Assembly (NCBI RefSeq): GCF_041296385.1
Contig: NC_091013.1
Coordinates: 72,261,563-72,325,562 of the forward strand
Direction: 5' to 3'
DNA from: Aphelocoma coerulescens
Taxonomy: Eukaryota; Chordata; Aves; Passeriformes; Corvidae
DNA: 64,000 bases
The notes under the pieces are model-generated. The model was given only the letters and a program-made list of their open reading frames with translations, did no database searches and was not told the DNA's origin. A program made the position numbers and the translations under genes. Every line of letters begins with the position of its first letter. Position 1 is the first letter of the stretch. Below are positions 27,001 through 39,000 of the stretch, in pieces.

Positions 27001-30000
27001 TGTTATTTTACGGGTTAGAAGAGGCAAGAGTGGAACAATCTTTCTTCCAGAATAACACAGACAAAATGGGATAGTTTTTCTTTAAGGAAATAATGCATTT
27101 GAGCTGGTTTAACAGATACATTTCCTAGGGCATGATTCATCTCTTTTTAAAGCAGATGTCTAAAACAGTTCAGATGAGTCCCATTGCAAAATTCCCCTGT
27201 CTCACCAGGGACAACACTAACGGTTTGGCTGCTAGCTCAGTGAGAAATATCTATATTGTAGATGTGCAAATGGGGCTGGAATGACTCTTGGTGTGCAAAA
27301 TTCTTTTGGAATTACTTCTGAACAGCCCCAATAATTTATCTGGGATAAATAAAGTTAAGGAGGTTTAATCCCTACGATGGAAAGGGAATGTGGCAACTGG
27401 CCCATGAACTTCAATGAAGTCTGCATGTCTGTTCTTTCCTAAAGATTGTGGTTCTTTTCACATGCATGAGGGAAAAGGTTGTTATGTGGATGTGATGATA
27501 ATATTTCACCTCTTTTAGCCTGAAAAAAATCTCAATGATGAGCCAAGTAGGCATTTTGGAAGAACTTCAGAAGATAAGCTTTTAGAGATTTCAAGGAGCT
27601 TAGATTTTCCTGTAGTGACTTCTCTTCTTGCAAATGTATGTATAAGTCCTCTGACTTACATAGCTCAGATTATTAAAAACAAAACAGACCCAAGAACAGT
27701 AGCTGAAGCTTGTGGAAAGAAAAACGCTCTCCATCTTCTCTGAATTTGGCATTTCAGTGTTGGCTGATTTAGTTGTTTTTGCAAACCCCATAAATAGCCT
27801 AGACAGGTTACTGATACCAGACATAATATTGCTTGTGCTAAGTCTCTTATCAAGTTTTTATCTGGCTGCCAACTAGCTCGGTAAAAAGCTGCTATTTATG
27901 CTCTTTAACAATATAGCAAATGACCTTCATGGATTTTGTGATTTCATGAGTGGTCTTTGTGGGTTCATGTTGATTGTAACTGAGAGATATTGTAAGGAAC
28001 ACAGCCAACCCAGCACACAGTCATTCATTCTAGGCACAATTTAAAAATACACTAAGCTGACTTTTAAAGTAACCTTTAACATATGTAAATATTCTGGCTG
28101 TTCAGCTTTCATTTTGCTACCCTTACAGGCAGCTCTGAATAAAAACAACCAAAACAAACCAACAAACCAAATCAATGATTCATAAAAATAAGGTCAACCC
28201 CCTTAGATCTTCCATTCCAAATCCCAGTGAAGCTGAATGTAACCTGGATGTGGTCTTCAAGATAGGTCAGTCTGTGATGTTCCTTCTAAGTCTAGAGCTT
28301 TCTGAACATATAATTAGTGGAGCTGGCCCAAAAGACTGCTGATGGAAGATTAAGTCATGCCAGATGTGCTTCCAACCAGCTACATGGGGAAGGATGGCAT
28401 TTACCTCCCCTCAGGAGGAAATTGAGAAGAAATGTAGTGGGAGCTAGTGGCAATAGCTGGTGTTGTGATGGGAAGGAAAGAGGAAAAAAAAAGGCAAGGA
28501 GAGCTATTGCTTGGGGGACAGAAAAGTTCCATGTTGTTGGCAAACCCTGCTGATGTGGTATAACCTGCCCTCCCCTGCTGCTATGTGTTCAGCTTTGCCT
28601 GATCCAGGCTCGTAAAGCCCGCATCAGATTTCTCATCTGGAGGCACCGAGAGTATTCCGTTATGGCCTTTAAGATGGAAGGAGAATAAAATTCAAAGGGA
28701 ATCAAGAAAAGCCTCCATGCTCATTATGAAAAAAAAAACTGTGCTAGGAAAACATGATGCGTATTTCTTTTAATCAAAAGCAGGAAGACATTTGGAGCAC
28801 TCGGGGCCATCGATTGCCCTCTGGCCCATGGCGGAAGTCCCTGGTGATGTCAATGGGAGCTCTGCACGCGAATAGCGGGGGCACGGCGACGCCTCGGCGC
28901 ACACGGCAGGGAGTGTACCAGGAGAGGCTGTGACCGAGCTTTGCAGCCTACCAAGGGCAACCAGAGCGCTTAGTCCAACTTTGTACAGCACTTTGTTGAC
29001 TTCTCCAGGCGTGGACATGTACTTCCACTGAAGAAGAAGATGAAAGAAAAGCCAAACATGGTGTTTTATGCTGGTTTCCTGTCCTTGCCTTTGGGCGGGC
29101 AGGAATCCTGCAAGGTCTGAGCTGCACAACCCCCACTGCTTCAATATTGGCATCAGTCAGTGGTGATACTCTGTCTGCAGACAGCACCGCAGTCCCCAGA
29201 AGAGCTCTTCCTCACACTTACAATGATCTGGAGATTATGGTACAGGAAACCACTTTGCAAAGCTTGCTGGTTTCGGGCCTGAGCTCTTAATTTTGTGACA
29301 AAGACAAATGAGTCTTTGGGGAGCAGTAAATCAGTTTGTCTGGTGATGTTAAGGGGCAGGTGACCTCTTCTGTGGCTGCAGCCCCTGAAACAAAAAAGGT
29401 TCTTTTCCCTGTGCTACAAACAGGTTCATTCTTGGTCTTTCCTTGAATCGCACTGCAGAGGAAACGGCGGCCTAACAAATCCTCAGGGCATTTTTTATTA
29501 CATATGCATCCTCTATTACTCATAAGTTCCTTTTGCTATCTCAGTGGACATTTAATACCTATTATTAAATAATACTTTGTGACTTTCATTTCAGAAAGTT
29601 TGTATAACAGTTTCATTAAATGACTTTAAGAAAACTTTTTTCTGTATCCTGGAGCACATTTGAGATCCTCTGCCTTAGGATTTTTACCAGTATAAATTAG
29701 AGCAGAATCTGTTTTTCTTCCTGTATGATGTCTCAAACAAAAATATAATTACACATAGTAAGAAAAGAGGATCCTAAGGGCAGAACAGTTTGATGACACT
29801 GGAAAGTGCATATTATGCTTTTGAAAGACAGGCAAAAGTAACTTACTTGAAGAACTATTTAAGTGAACATAGGTCAACATGCAGAAGTTTGGGGCCAGAA
29901 CACTTGAATCAAGAGTTGCAGTTTGAGGTTTTATAAGGGATCGGTTCTTGCTAGCTTTACTAATTTCTTATCCAAGAAAGATTTCCATTGTTATTTCTAA

Positions 30001-33000
30001 GATTTTTGACTGAGTGAAAATAATGGGATTTGCCTGAAAAAACATTAGAGCTGTAGATAAGCACAGAATTAAGATCTGAATGTTCCACTTTTTTTAGGAG
30101 TTAAAAACCAAACCTTATGTGAATTTGGAGGTAGTCTATCTGCAATGTGAGTCAAACTGAAACTTCAGATCTGAACACCTGCAAAGAAGATTTGGAGCCA
30201 GAGCCTGTGGCTTGAGCCCCTCTTTGTTAAGTGGTCCAAACAATAGCAGCAGCAATGTTCCCTGTTCCCAGCGCAAGCTATTTATGACAATGCCCTTTGT
30301 TAAAGGGATTGTTCAAGGGACAGTAAATTACTCTGCCAAGCTTTAGTTATCAAGTCAAGAGGAATTAATGTTTTCCTGGCATTTTCATTTACCTTGTCAC
30401 ATAAAAAAGAGACACATAGGTATTGTGATAGTGGGAAGGAGGAGAATAATTAACTCTCTCTAGTCCGTATCCTCTGAGATGAAAGTATGGCTGGATAATC
30501 ACAGTAGATTCTTTCTCCTGATGCAGTCAATGTGAATTTTTCCTATCAATTTCCTTGCAGACAGCAGGATGGTGTACTTTGTAGGGGGTTCCTGATAAGT
30601 GAATTTCAGCTCACTTCCCATATCATTACTTTTCCTGGTGATAATAAAATACAAGTGCCATGAAGCAAGAAACACATATCTCAGCAGTAGAGATGTTGCT
30701 GTACTGGAAAAAATGTGCTTCCACTCTCCTGAAATTTAAAGAAGACTTCAAAGTACTGATACTGATATTGAATGATAAATATATTTTCAAATATTTATTA
30801 ATAGTTTGATGAACATGTTTAAACAAAAGTAAATGGATGATTGATTTCAGGACTTTTTTAGCTTTCATTATGGACAGGGCTAGTCTGTTTTTTAAGTCCG
30901 TATGTGCTGTTACAATTCCCATACACTGTCTTGAGATTTCACATATTAACCTTTATTTTTCTTCTTTTGCAGATACAACCAATCCGTTTGTAGAGATGCA
31001 CAGTGATATACCTAAAATAATAAATATGGCTGTAGGAAGAGAAATGATCATTCCATGCAGAGTCACAGCACCAAACATTGCTGTTACTTTAAAAAAGGTA
31101 CCTCTATCCAAGCGTGCTCTGAAAGTGTTACTGTGGATGATGTTTTAGTTTGTTTACAGCTATTGTAATGCTTTTGAAATATTTTAACAATTTAATATTT
31201 CTTATGCAACGTTTCTGGGTGTCAGTGTGTTCAGAAATATTTCAACCCTGGAGGCTTCATTTTGTGTTGCACAGAAGGGCTTCATCAAATCTCCTGCAAA
31301 AGGTGGGGATTTTCTGAAGAAACTTAAACTTCTCATACTACTTTATTAAATCCTCACTGGCAAAGGTTTCTTAAGCCCAGGAAGGAATTTCTTGTTAGGA
31401 GAAGAGATTTCCTCCCACCTCTTCCCCTGCCCTTCCTCCCTTTTCCTCTTCTGTCCTCTGGAACAGCCAGTGAGTCCCTGGAGACTTGCTGTGTCTGTAC
31501 AAGGATCTCTGCAAGCCTTTGCCCTACCTCACTCCCACCAGTGATTTTGCTACTTCCTTTTACATATGAGTGCACTTAGAAAAGGGATGGCTTTTCGTTG
31601 TGGGGAAACTTTGCAGGGAAACTACAGAGTTTGATGTGGTGGGACTAGTTTTAGAAAAAAAATAGACATTTCCATGTTTTGGGAAAAACATTAGTCTAGG
31701 TTCCTTAAGAGTTACATGGACAGCTAACTGAATCATATGTATGTAATAAAGTACCTTTTATCAAGACAGAGAATGGGACATTTTTTTAAAGTTATCTTTT
31801 TTTTTGCTTAAAAATTAGGTGGAGGTGGCAATGAAGTTTTATTTCTAAATAAAGGGAGTTATGCACATAGTGGCAATGAAAGTTCATCACTGTTAAAAGG
31901 AAAAGAGGTTTGTCCCTTTATAGAATAACAAACAGTTGCCGAACAATACCACCATAAGATACTTATTTAGTGCAATAGAAGTCTTTGGTTATTCTTTGAC
32001 TGCAGAGTTTTACACCAGCCACAGATTTTACCAATTTCATCGAGTGCTGCTTTGCTAATATAGATACTGATTTTTCTGCTTGGTTTTTACCTGTTAAATC
32101 CCATGAAAAAGAACAAAATGCAAAGAAAAGAAAGTGATCTGACCCAGGATGTTGCCCTATGAGTGTAAGTACACACCCACACAAACACACACATGGTTCT
32201 CCTGCAAGAAGATGCACAGGATTGTGTGGCAATAGAATCAAAAGCAAGTGAGACTTAGCATTCCATAGAAGGGGTGTTGTAAAGTGGGAATTTATTTGGA
32301 TACTGTAATGTTGCATCTGAAATCACAGCATATTAGGTTTCTACCTGAGAAAACTCCTGTCAAGTTTCTCTAATTAAGCAACATTTAAAAAAAATCTCCT
32401 TATTTGGAGAAGATTGAGACATAGCTACTCTCTTTTATTCATGTCAACTTGCCTTTAGCCTGGGATTGTGGTGTAAGGCACAGCTTTCCACCATCAGAAC
32501 CAGATGTAATACTCTCAAAAGGAGAAAGAGGAGGTGGAGCCAAGTCTTGAAAGAAAGGATTGGTTGCTTACATGTTTTGCATTCCAGGAAAAATAAATGT
32601 GTTCCCTAATTAATCCTAGAATTTCCTGAAGCATGTAAGTTACAATGCATTACATCATGTCTTACTTTATTTATCTTCTATGACACCCTTATATGAAGAT
32701 TCCAGCAAGGTTTTACTCACACATCCATTAAGAGATGTGTTAAATGCATTCCACAGCTGCAGGCATACTACTGCTGGAGAAACAGCAAGAGCTATTTTGT
32801 GTTTTCCAGCAGTGATAAAGGAAGAAGTTGGTGTCCCCATAATGCAGTCTCTGGATCTGGAAAGACAATCCCAGCTCTAGTGTCATTAGGTTCTTCCTTC
32901 TATATTGCCAGGAAATAAAAATATGAAATATTTTAAATAATCTCTCTCTTCTGGAAGGATTCCCTACAGTTGTACGAGCACTGCCTCCAGCATTTGTTCC

Positions 33001-36000
33001 TTTGCAGTGCCACTTCTTAGTTTTAGTGGACCAATGTGGGAAAGGTTTATTATTCATCTTCAACACCACAAATTATTATTTTATTCAAACTGCATCTTTA
33101 GTCAAACTTTTTAAGATGCTGTGTTGTTTCCATTTTCAAGCTGAACATCTGTGCAAATTGTGGTTTATAGCATGGAAACCACATACAACAGAGGAGGGGG
33201 GTCTTCCAAAATAAAGAAGCTAATAAAACATGGACTGGGAAATGGGAATGAAGCTTTTAATTCCTCATTCAAGCTCAGCCTTCAGATCCTGCTGTAACCT
33301 TTATAGACAGCAGCTGATGGGCTTTTCTCTTCCTTACCATATGAAGAATTGTGAAATCAATGATTAATAGATATTCAGAGCCTCTGAAACCATCATTCCT
33401 ATCAACATGATTCTAGCAGCCTCATTCAGGATCCTTAAAATAAAACAGGTTTTTTCACGTAAGGTGTGCACTTCTCTTCTCTTGCCTCTTCATTTGCTCT
33501 TATCTTGCCAAATGGAGAAATATCACCTTTTGGTACAATAATTTAATCCATCTGTTTGCTATCCTTTTGGATTCTCTATCATAAAAACAATGATATTCAT
33601 GGGAATAGAAGTAAATAAGCTCCAGTATAAGGAATAAAACCTGGAAAAAAACCCAAGGAATGCCACAAATCACATATCTGGACAATCTGAATTCTTAATA
33701 ATGACACCTCATCCTTCCCAAGTTGGTGGAAAGGGAAACATGAAAGAAAAGACAAGAATTCAAAACTCCAATACATATTTTTAATAACCTTTTAGTTGTC
33801 TCTTTCCAATACAATCTGCCTTTGGAGATGTGGAGAACTACAGCTTGACTATAACTCTTGATCATATGTACATATGCAGTATGTGGCAGTACTGTGTTAG
33901 TGCCACCAGGTACCAAAACTTTCAGCAAAGATCGAGCAAAGAAGGCAGCACAGCCTATACCAAAAAAAGTTTCATTTGAAACAAAGTACAAAGAAGGTAA
34001 AAGGCCAAGAATGCACTGGGAGCCACAGTGATATTGTCCACACAGATTAGCATGTAGACTGTAAATTCCATGTTTACTGCAGCTGTTGCAACAAGCTGAT
34101 TCTTTGAATCACGTTGATTCCCATCTTCAGGCTATTATTGTAGCTGAATTTATCCTCTGCTGCTTCAGTAGAAGTCTCACTGTTCCAGCATGATGTTTCT
34201 TCATAGGTTTTCTACTTCTCTCTGTGATGACCAAATGGCCAAGACTTTGAGTTAAACTGGTTGTGCTCTGCATAGGGGTGGGACCAGATGACCTCTGGAG
34301 GTCCCTTCCAACCTAAATTATTGTGTGATTCTGGGATCTTCTGTCCTGTACCATCCGTGCAGTGATCAGCATGGTGATGAGATCATGTTTCTAGTTGGTG
34401 GCCTAAAAGCTGGTTCAGGGCAGAGCAAAACAACTGTGGTTCTCTGAGAGTGGGAAACAGGTCATCTGAACTAGTGGGGTTGGCAGAGAACAGCATGGAG
34501 AAGAGCTGGGTAAGAAACTGAAGCAGGCAGGAAGGGAGGCTAGAGCTGTGAAGGGCTGTAGGGTGAGCGCCCAGCCACCACCCATGTTCTCATCTAAGAC
34601 AAAGTCCTGGTATTTCCAGCCTCTAAAAGGGACTTGTTGCAGTATCTTGGGGTTTTCCCCTTGAGATTTTGTCAGAGACCGGCTGTGTCACAGGGGTCTT
34701 TTGCTAGTCAGAGACCTCAGTTTTCCAAAGTTTTCCATAGAATAACTTAGTGTTGCATTATGCTTTCATGGGTGACTGTGTGTAACTTCTTAGTCTCAGA
34801 GCTGCAAAAATATTTTTAAAAAAATATGTAGCTCTAGTGGTTTTGAGAGGTGTCAGATGAGTAAACTGTACAGGTAAAGATCTGCCTCCAGGGCAAGTAA
34901 GCCTGCTAGATACCCAGACAACTCACAAAATTACATGTTGCAAAACAGGACTCTTCTGGGTGTTTTGGTTACTTTTCTATTCCTGGAGTAAGGCTAATAC
35001 AAAGTCAGTAATCCATCAATTAAGTAATGAATGTGCAGTGAATGCATTCACTGGGAAATACAAGTCTAGGAAGGCTCTGACGCTCTGGCTTTGCTTTCTC
35101 CATGAAAGCCTATACAGAAATAAGCTCAGAAATTGTTTGATTTCCACCAAAGCAGCAAGAGGATAAATCAAATTGAAACTCTTGAAAACATAACTATGAA
35201 CTAGTTAAACCAAAGTTGAAAATTTGTTTTGTTTAGAACAGGAATGGCAGCAGAGCTTGTAGGGACCAAGATGTTGTTGAATGGTAGCCAGCAGGCTGTA
35301 ATGTAATGGGCTTTACTTGTGTGTGTGCGCTACACACACTTCCCAGTGATTTGCATGCTTATTATAGCATCTTATCAGCTGTTGTAAAGATAAAGAATTC
35401 TACCACGTCATTTTGTGCTCTGTATTTATTGTTCTCTGTATTCATTTGATTCACCGTGCACTCAGTTATTTTGGAGGAAATGGGATGAGATGCGTGAATG
35501 TGAACTCAAGGGTGGCTTTCTGCATAGGCAGGCAGCATCAATGATGCCATATTTTAGAGGGAAACTGTACCATGCTGGAAGGAGAGACATTCATGCTTCC
35601 CCCAGCCTCTGACAACCACCCATGATGGCTTTGCTTGTAGGAAAGAAAGGGCTGTCCAACACATAAGTCCCCTGCTCAAATAAAGGGGAAGAAAGAGTTG
35701 AAGGGACACAGTGAGACTGGTGCACAGTGGGAAGTGATGCGCTGCGAGGTGTTCAGTTGATCCAGGGATCTTTCCTTGGGACCGTAATTCATTTGAACTC
35801 TGCTCTGTGCCATCTTTAAAAATATATTCTTTTTACCATAAAACCAGGTCCTACCAAAGTAGAGTCACAACCAGGCTTTGTACTCCTGGCTGATCTCTGT
35901 GCTCTCCAGATGGTGGCATTTATTCCATCAATAAAGTGTAACAAAATAGCATGATCCGAAACAAGAGATTTTGTCTGAGCTTCAATGGCTGTGTCAAGCT

Positions 36001-39000
36001 TTACTTTTTCAGGGTTTTCTTGATACCTTATTAAAATGGGGCTTAAAGTGCCAAGGATCATAATGTAAAAGATAACATGTACTGCTGACAAAGTAAACAC
36101 TTAATCCCACATGGCAATATTTTTTTTTGCTTGTTTTTTAAGTCTTTTAGGTAACATAAATATGACATGCATGGAATTGAATCCTGGCAGGAATTTGTTA
36201 AAGCCACAAAATGACAGCAAATTAAGTCAATTTGTCATGTCCATTGAAAAATATGTGTTTGTTTCTCCATGGCAAAACCAGGCTACTTAATTGCAAAGGT
36301 TCAGAGAGATGAGCACTTTAGATGCCAACCAGGAGCCAACAGAATAGCAGCCCAAGTGTTGAAGCTAATGATAGTGTCAATCTATTGTGTCATAAATTAC
36401 ATCCTGTTATAAATAATGAAATCTTGGAAACAAATGCAACATCCACATTCTTCACCCACGTTTTTCCTCTATTTTGTGATGAAAATGCAACTTGAAAAAC
36501 CCACATCATTAAATGTCATCCTTTTCATGTTGATTGGCATTTTCTGGGTGCTTTTTTCCCCCATCCCTTTTTACTAGGCTACTTTGATTAAAGAGTAGAC
36601 ATGAGGATGAGCTGTTTTTATGATGCATCTTTGGCACTTCCAGATCCCACGAGAAACCCTAATTCCTGATGGCAAGACAATAATCTGGGACAGCATGCAA
36701 GGCTTCAGAATACCTAAGGCAACTTACAAATTCATTGGGCTCCTGAGCTGTGAGACAACCGTCGGTGGGCACACGTACAGCACAAAGTACCTAACGCATA
36801 GAGAAAGTAGGTGACATTCTCCACTCCCTGTGTCTCAAAGCACTCTGCCCTGCTGGCATTACTAATTCTTCTCCCTCTTTGTCACATGCAGCCAACACCA
36901 TTTTTGATGTTCAGTTAAGCACCCCGCGTCTTGTCAAGCTGCTGAAGGGAGACAGCCTAGCAATTAACTGCACTGTCACTGCAGCCTGGAACACCAGAGT
37001 GCAGATGACATGGACTTACCCTGGAGAGGTGAGTGCTGTGGTTGGAAAGGAGAAACCAGAGGTTTCCCACAGATCATGCTGCATCCAGCATTCTGGGAGG
37101 AATTCTGCTTCGGAATGCTTGCCGTTTTTTGCATTCCATCATTTTGACCCTTGCTGACATGTCTCTTGATGTTTCTTTTTTTCCTTTCTGATGCTTAATT
37201 TCATAAGTAAACTTGTTTACACAATGTGCTCTGGTTGTATTGCATAATCACGAGCGAATGCTAGAATTGTTTCATCTCTGGGAGCTTCTTTTCGACCTGG
37301 TGAAACGAGAGAAATTTATCACCCCATCCCAGGCAGGGGCTCTCTCTTGTGACAAAAAAGTTTTCAGTGAGGCTGTCTTTTCAACACATTCATTTCAAAG
37401 ACTGGCAGACAGTCGGGCACCCAATTTGAGCATGTTTAGAAAAGATATTTTGATTTAGCCAGCCAAAATCTCATTTTTTAAGTGTCACACGAACAATCCT
37501 CTTGTTTTGACAACTACAGGAATGATCTTGAATGTGCTTCTCCACCCCCCACATTGGGAGCATCCTCATAAATATTTGTCACTTACAGAATAACTGCCAG
37601 GGAGTCCGTGTAAAACTGATAAGAAATTTGACATTAGCTTAAGGTTTACAACTCCCATTCCTTTCATGTCAGTTTGATTTATGCTGGTGATTCAAGTCAA
37701 GATCATTTATTTTGTCACTCATTGTATCTAATCACAGGCTGAAATTATGATTGCATTATATAGGGAAGATTAATGCAATTGTTTATTGCTTACTGTGGCC
37801 ATTTTCCCTGGCATTTTTTCACCTCAGAGATAAACAACTTAGCAACAAGAAATGCTCCAAATATATTATATTGCTCATTGCTGCCCTACCAAGCCCTATC
37901 TGGGCACCACACTTGTGAAATTGTGCTTTGTTTTTATTTAGATGGTAACTGAAAGGTGCTCAGTGTTTGTAAGACATCAACAATGTCCTGGGTTAAATAA
38001 ACTTTGAGGCCAAATGCTGAGGGGGAGTTGCAGGAAATAACTCCTCAGAGTCTCATTATCTTCAGTTCCACCCTGCTATTCCCTTGCCAAATCTAGTCCC
38101 TTTTCTGTCTGTAGCGTTTCCAGAATTCTCCCCTCCTTGCATTAATGTCCTTTTCTTCTATGTGTCTGCTTCCTATGGCACGGAATCCAGGCACCAAACT
38201 ATGTGCTGCTCTTCATATCATGGCTTCAGAGATTTTTAGGAGCAGTGCTGGACAATTGCCATGGGGAGCCAGACATGTTGATATGACAGGCTGTGCAAAA
38301 GGGAGGATCTTCCTCTGGAAAGTACTAGTTTGGATGCTATGACAACTTGGGTGAAGACAGGGATGAATTGCCCTATAATGTTGCTTGCATTTTTTATTGT
38401 TGACCCTCTGGAAATGTTAAGCATCTTTTGTGTGTCTGTGCTGTAAAAAGGCATCTGGGATTTTTTTATTAAGTTATGGTGGTGGTATAGCAAAATAAAA
38501 ATCTTAATAATCATGACAATTGGTTTGATTAAGCTCTTTCTTGTTAATTTCTTTTGCTTTTCTAGACAAGGAGAAGAGGTTCTGTAACACAGCGTATTGA
38601 CCAGAAGAATGCAGAGGCCAACATCTTTTACAGCATCCTCGTTGTCGACAGAGTGCGGGATGTTGATAAAGGCCAGTACACCTGCCACGTGAAGAGCGGG
38701 CCATCGATCAAGGCTGTCAACACAACAGTCATTGTTTATGGTAAGAGGCGGTGCAGATTTGTAGAATACTCAATGCTCTTGTACCAAGGTCAGTCACGTG
38801 ATAGTTTTACATTGGGACACAATTTGTAGTACATTCATCATGGACAGAAAAAGGGAAACGAGGGACGGAGGCCCTCTGGGAGGGAAAACATGCACCATTT
38901 CTTCCATGGGTGTCTTGTACTGTTGGCAATAGACATGCTAATGTTCAATTTGATCGATTTTGTTTGCTAAATACTGTGATGGCACTGTCCTTAGTTCTAG

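Larger units (their letters stand above)
31098..36643 (+). other. FLT1: FLT1 intron 4
   Basis: About 5.5 kb, GTACCT...TTCCAG, interrupting Ig domain 2. Holds a CA-rich run (32171-32196), a CR1 3' end (about 34270-34335) and AT-rich unique sequence. No gene seen. Confidence 0.88.

Noticed and set aside
31098..31148. Read-through frame after exon 4 (starts V-P-L, resembling the F-P-L of the next human exon)
   Set aside because: The true continuation is exon 5 at 36644 (IPRETLIPDG), which fits the phase and the sequence. The intronic frame soon ends in TAG and the similarity covers only three residues.
35319..35339. GTGTGTG...CACACAC inverted repeat in intron 4
   Set aside because: A short GT/CA simple-repeat hairpin that is expected by chance in a microsatellite remnant. 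No link to a structured RNA.
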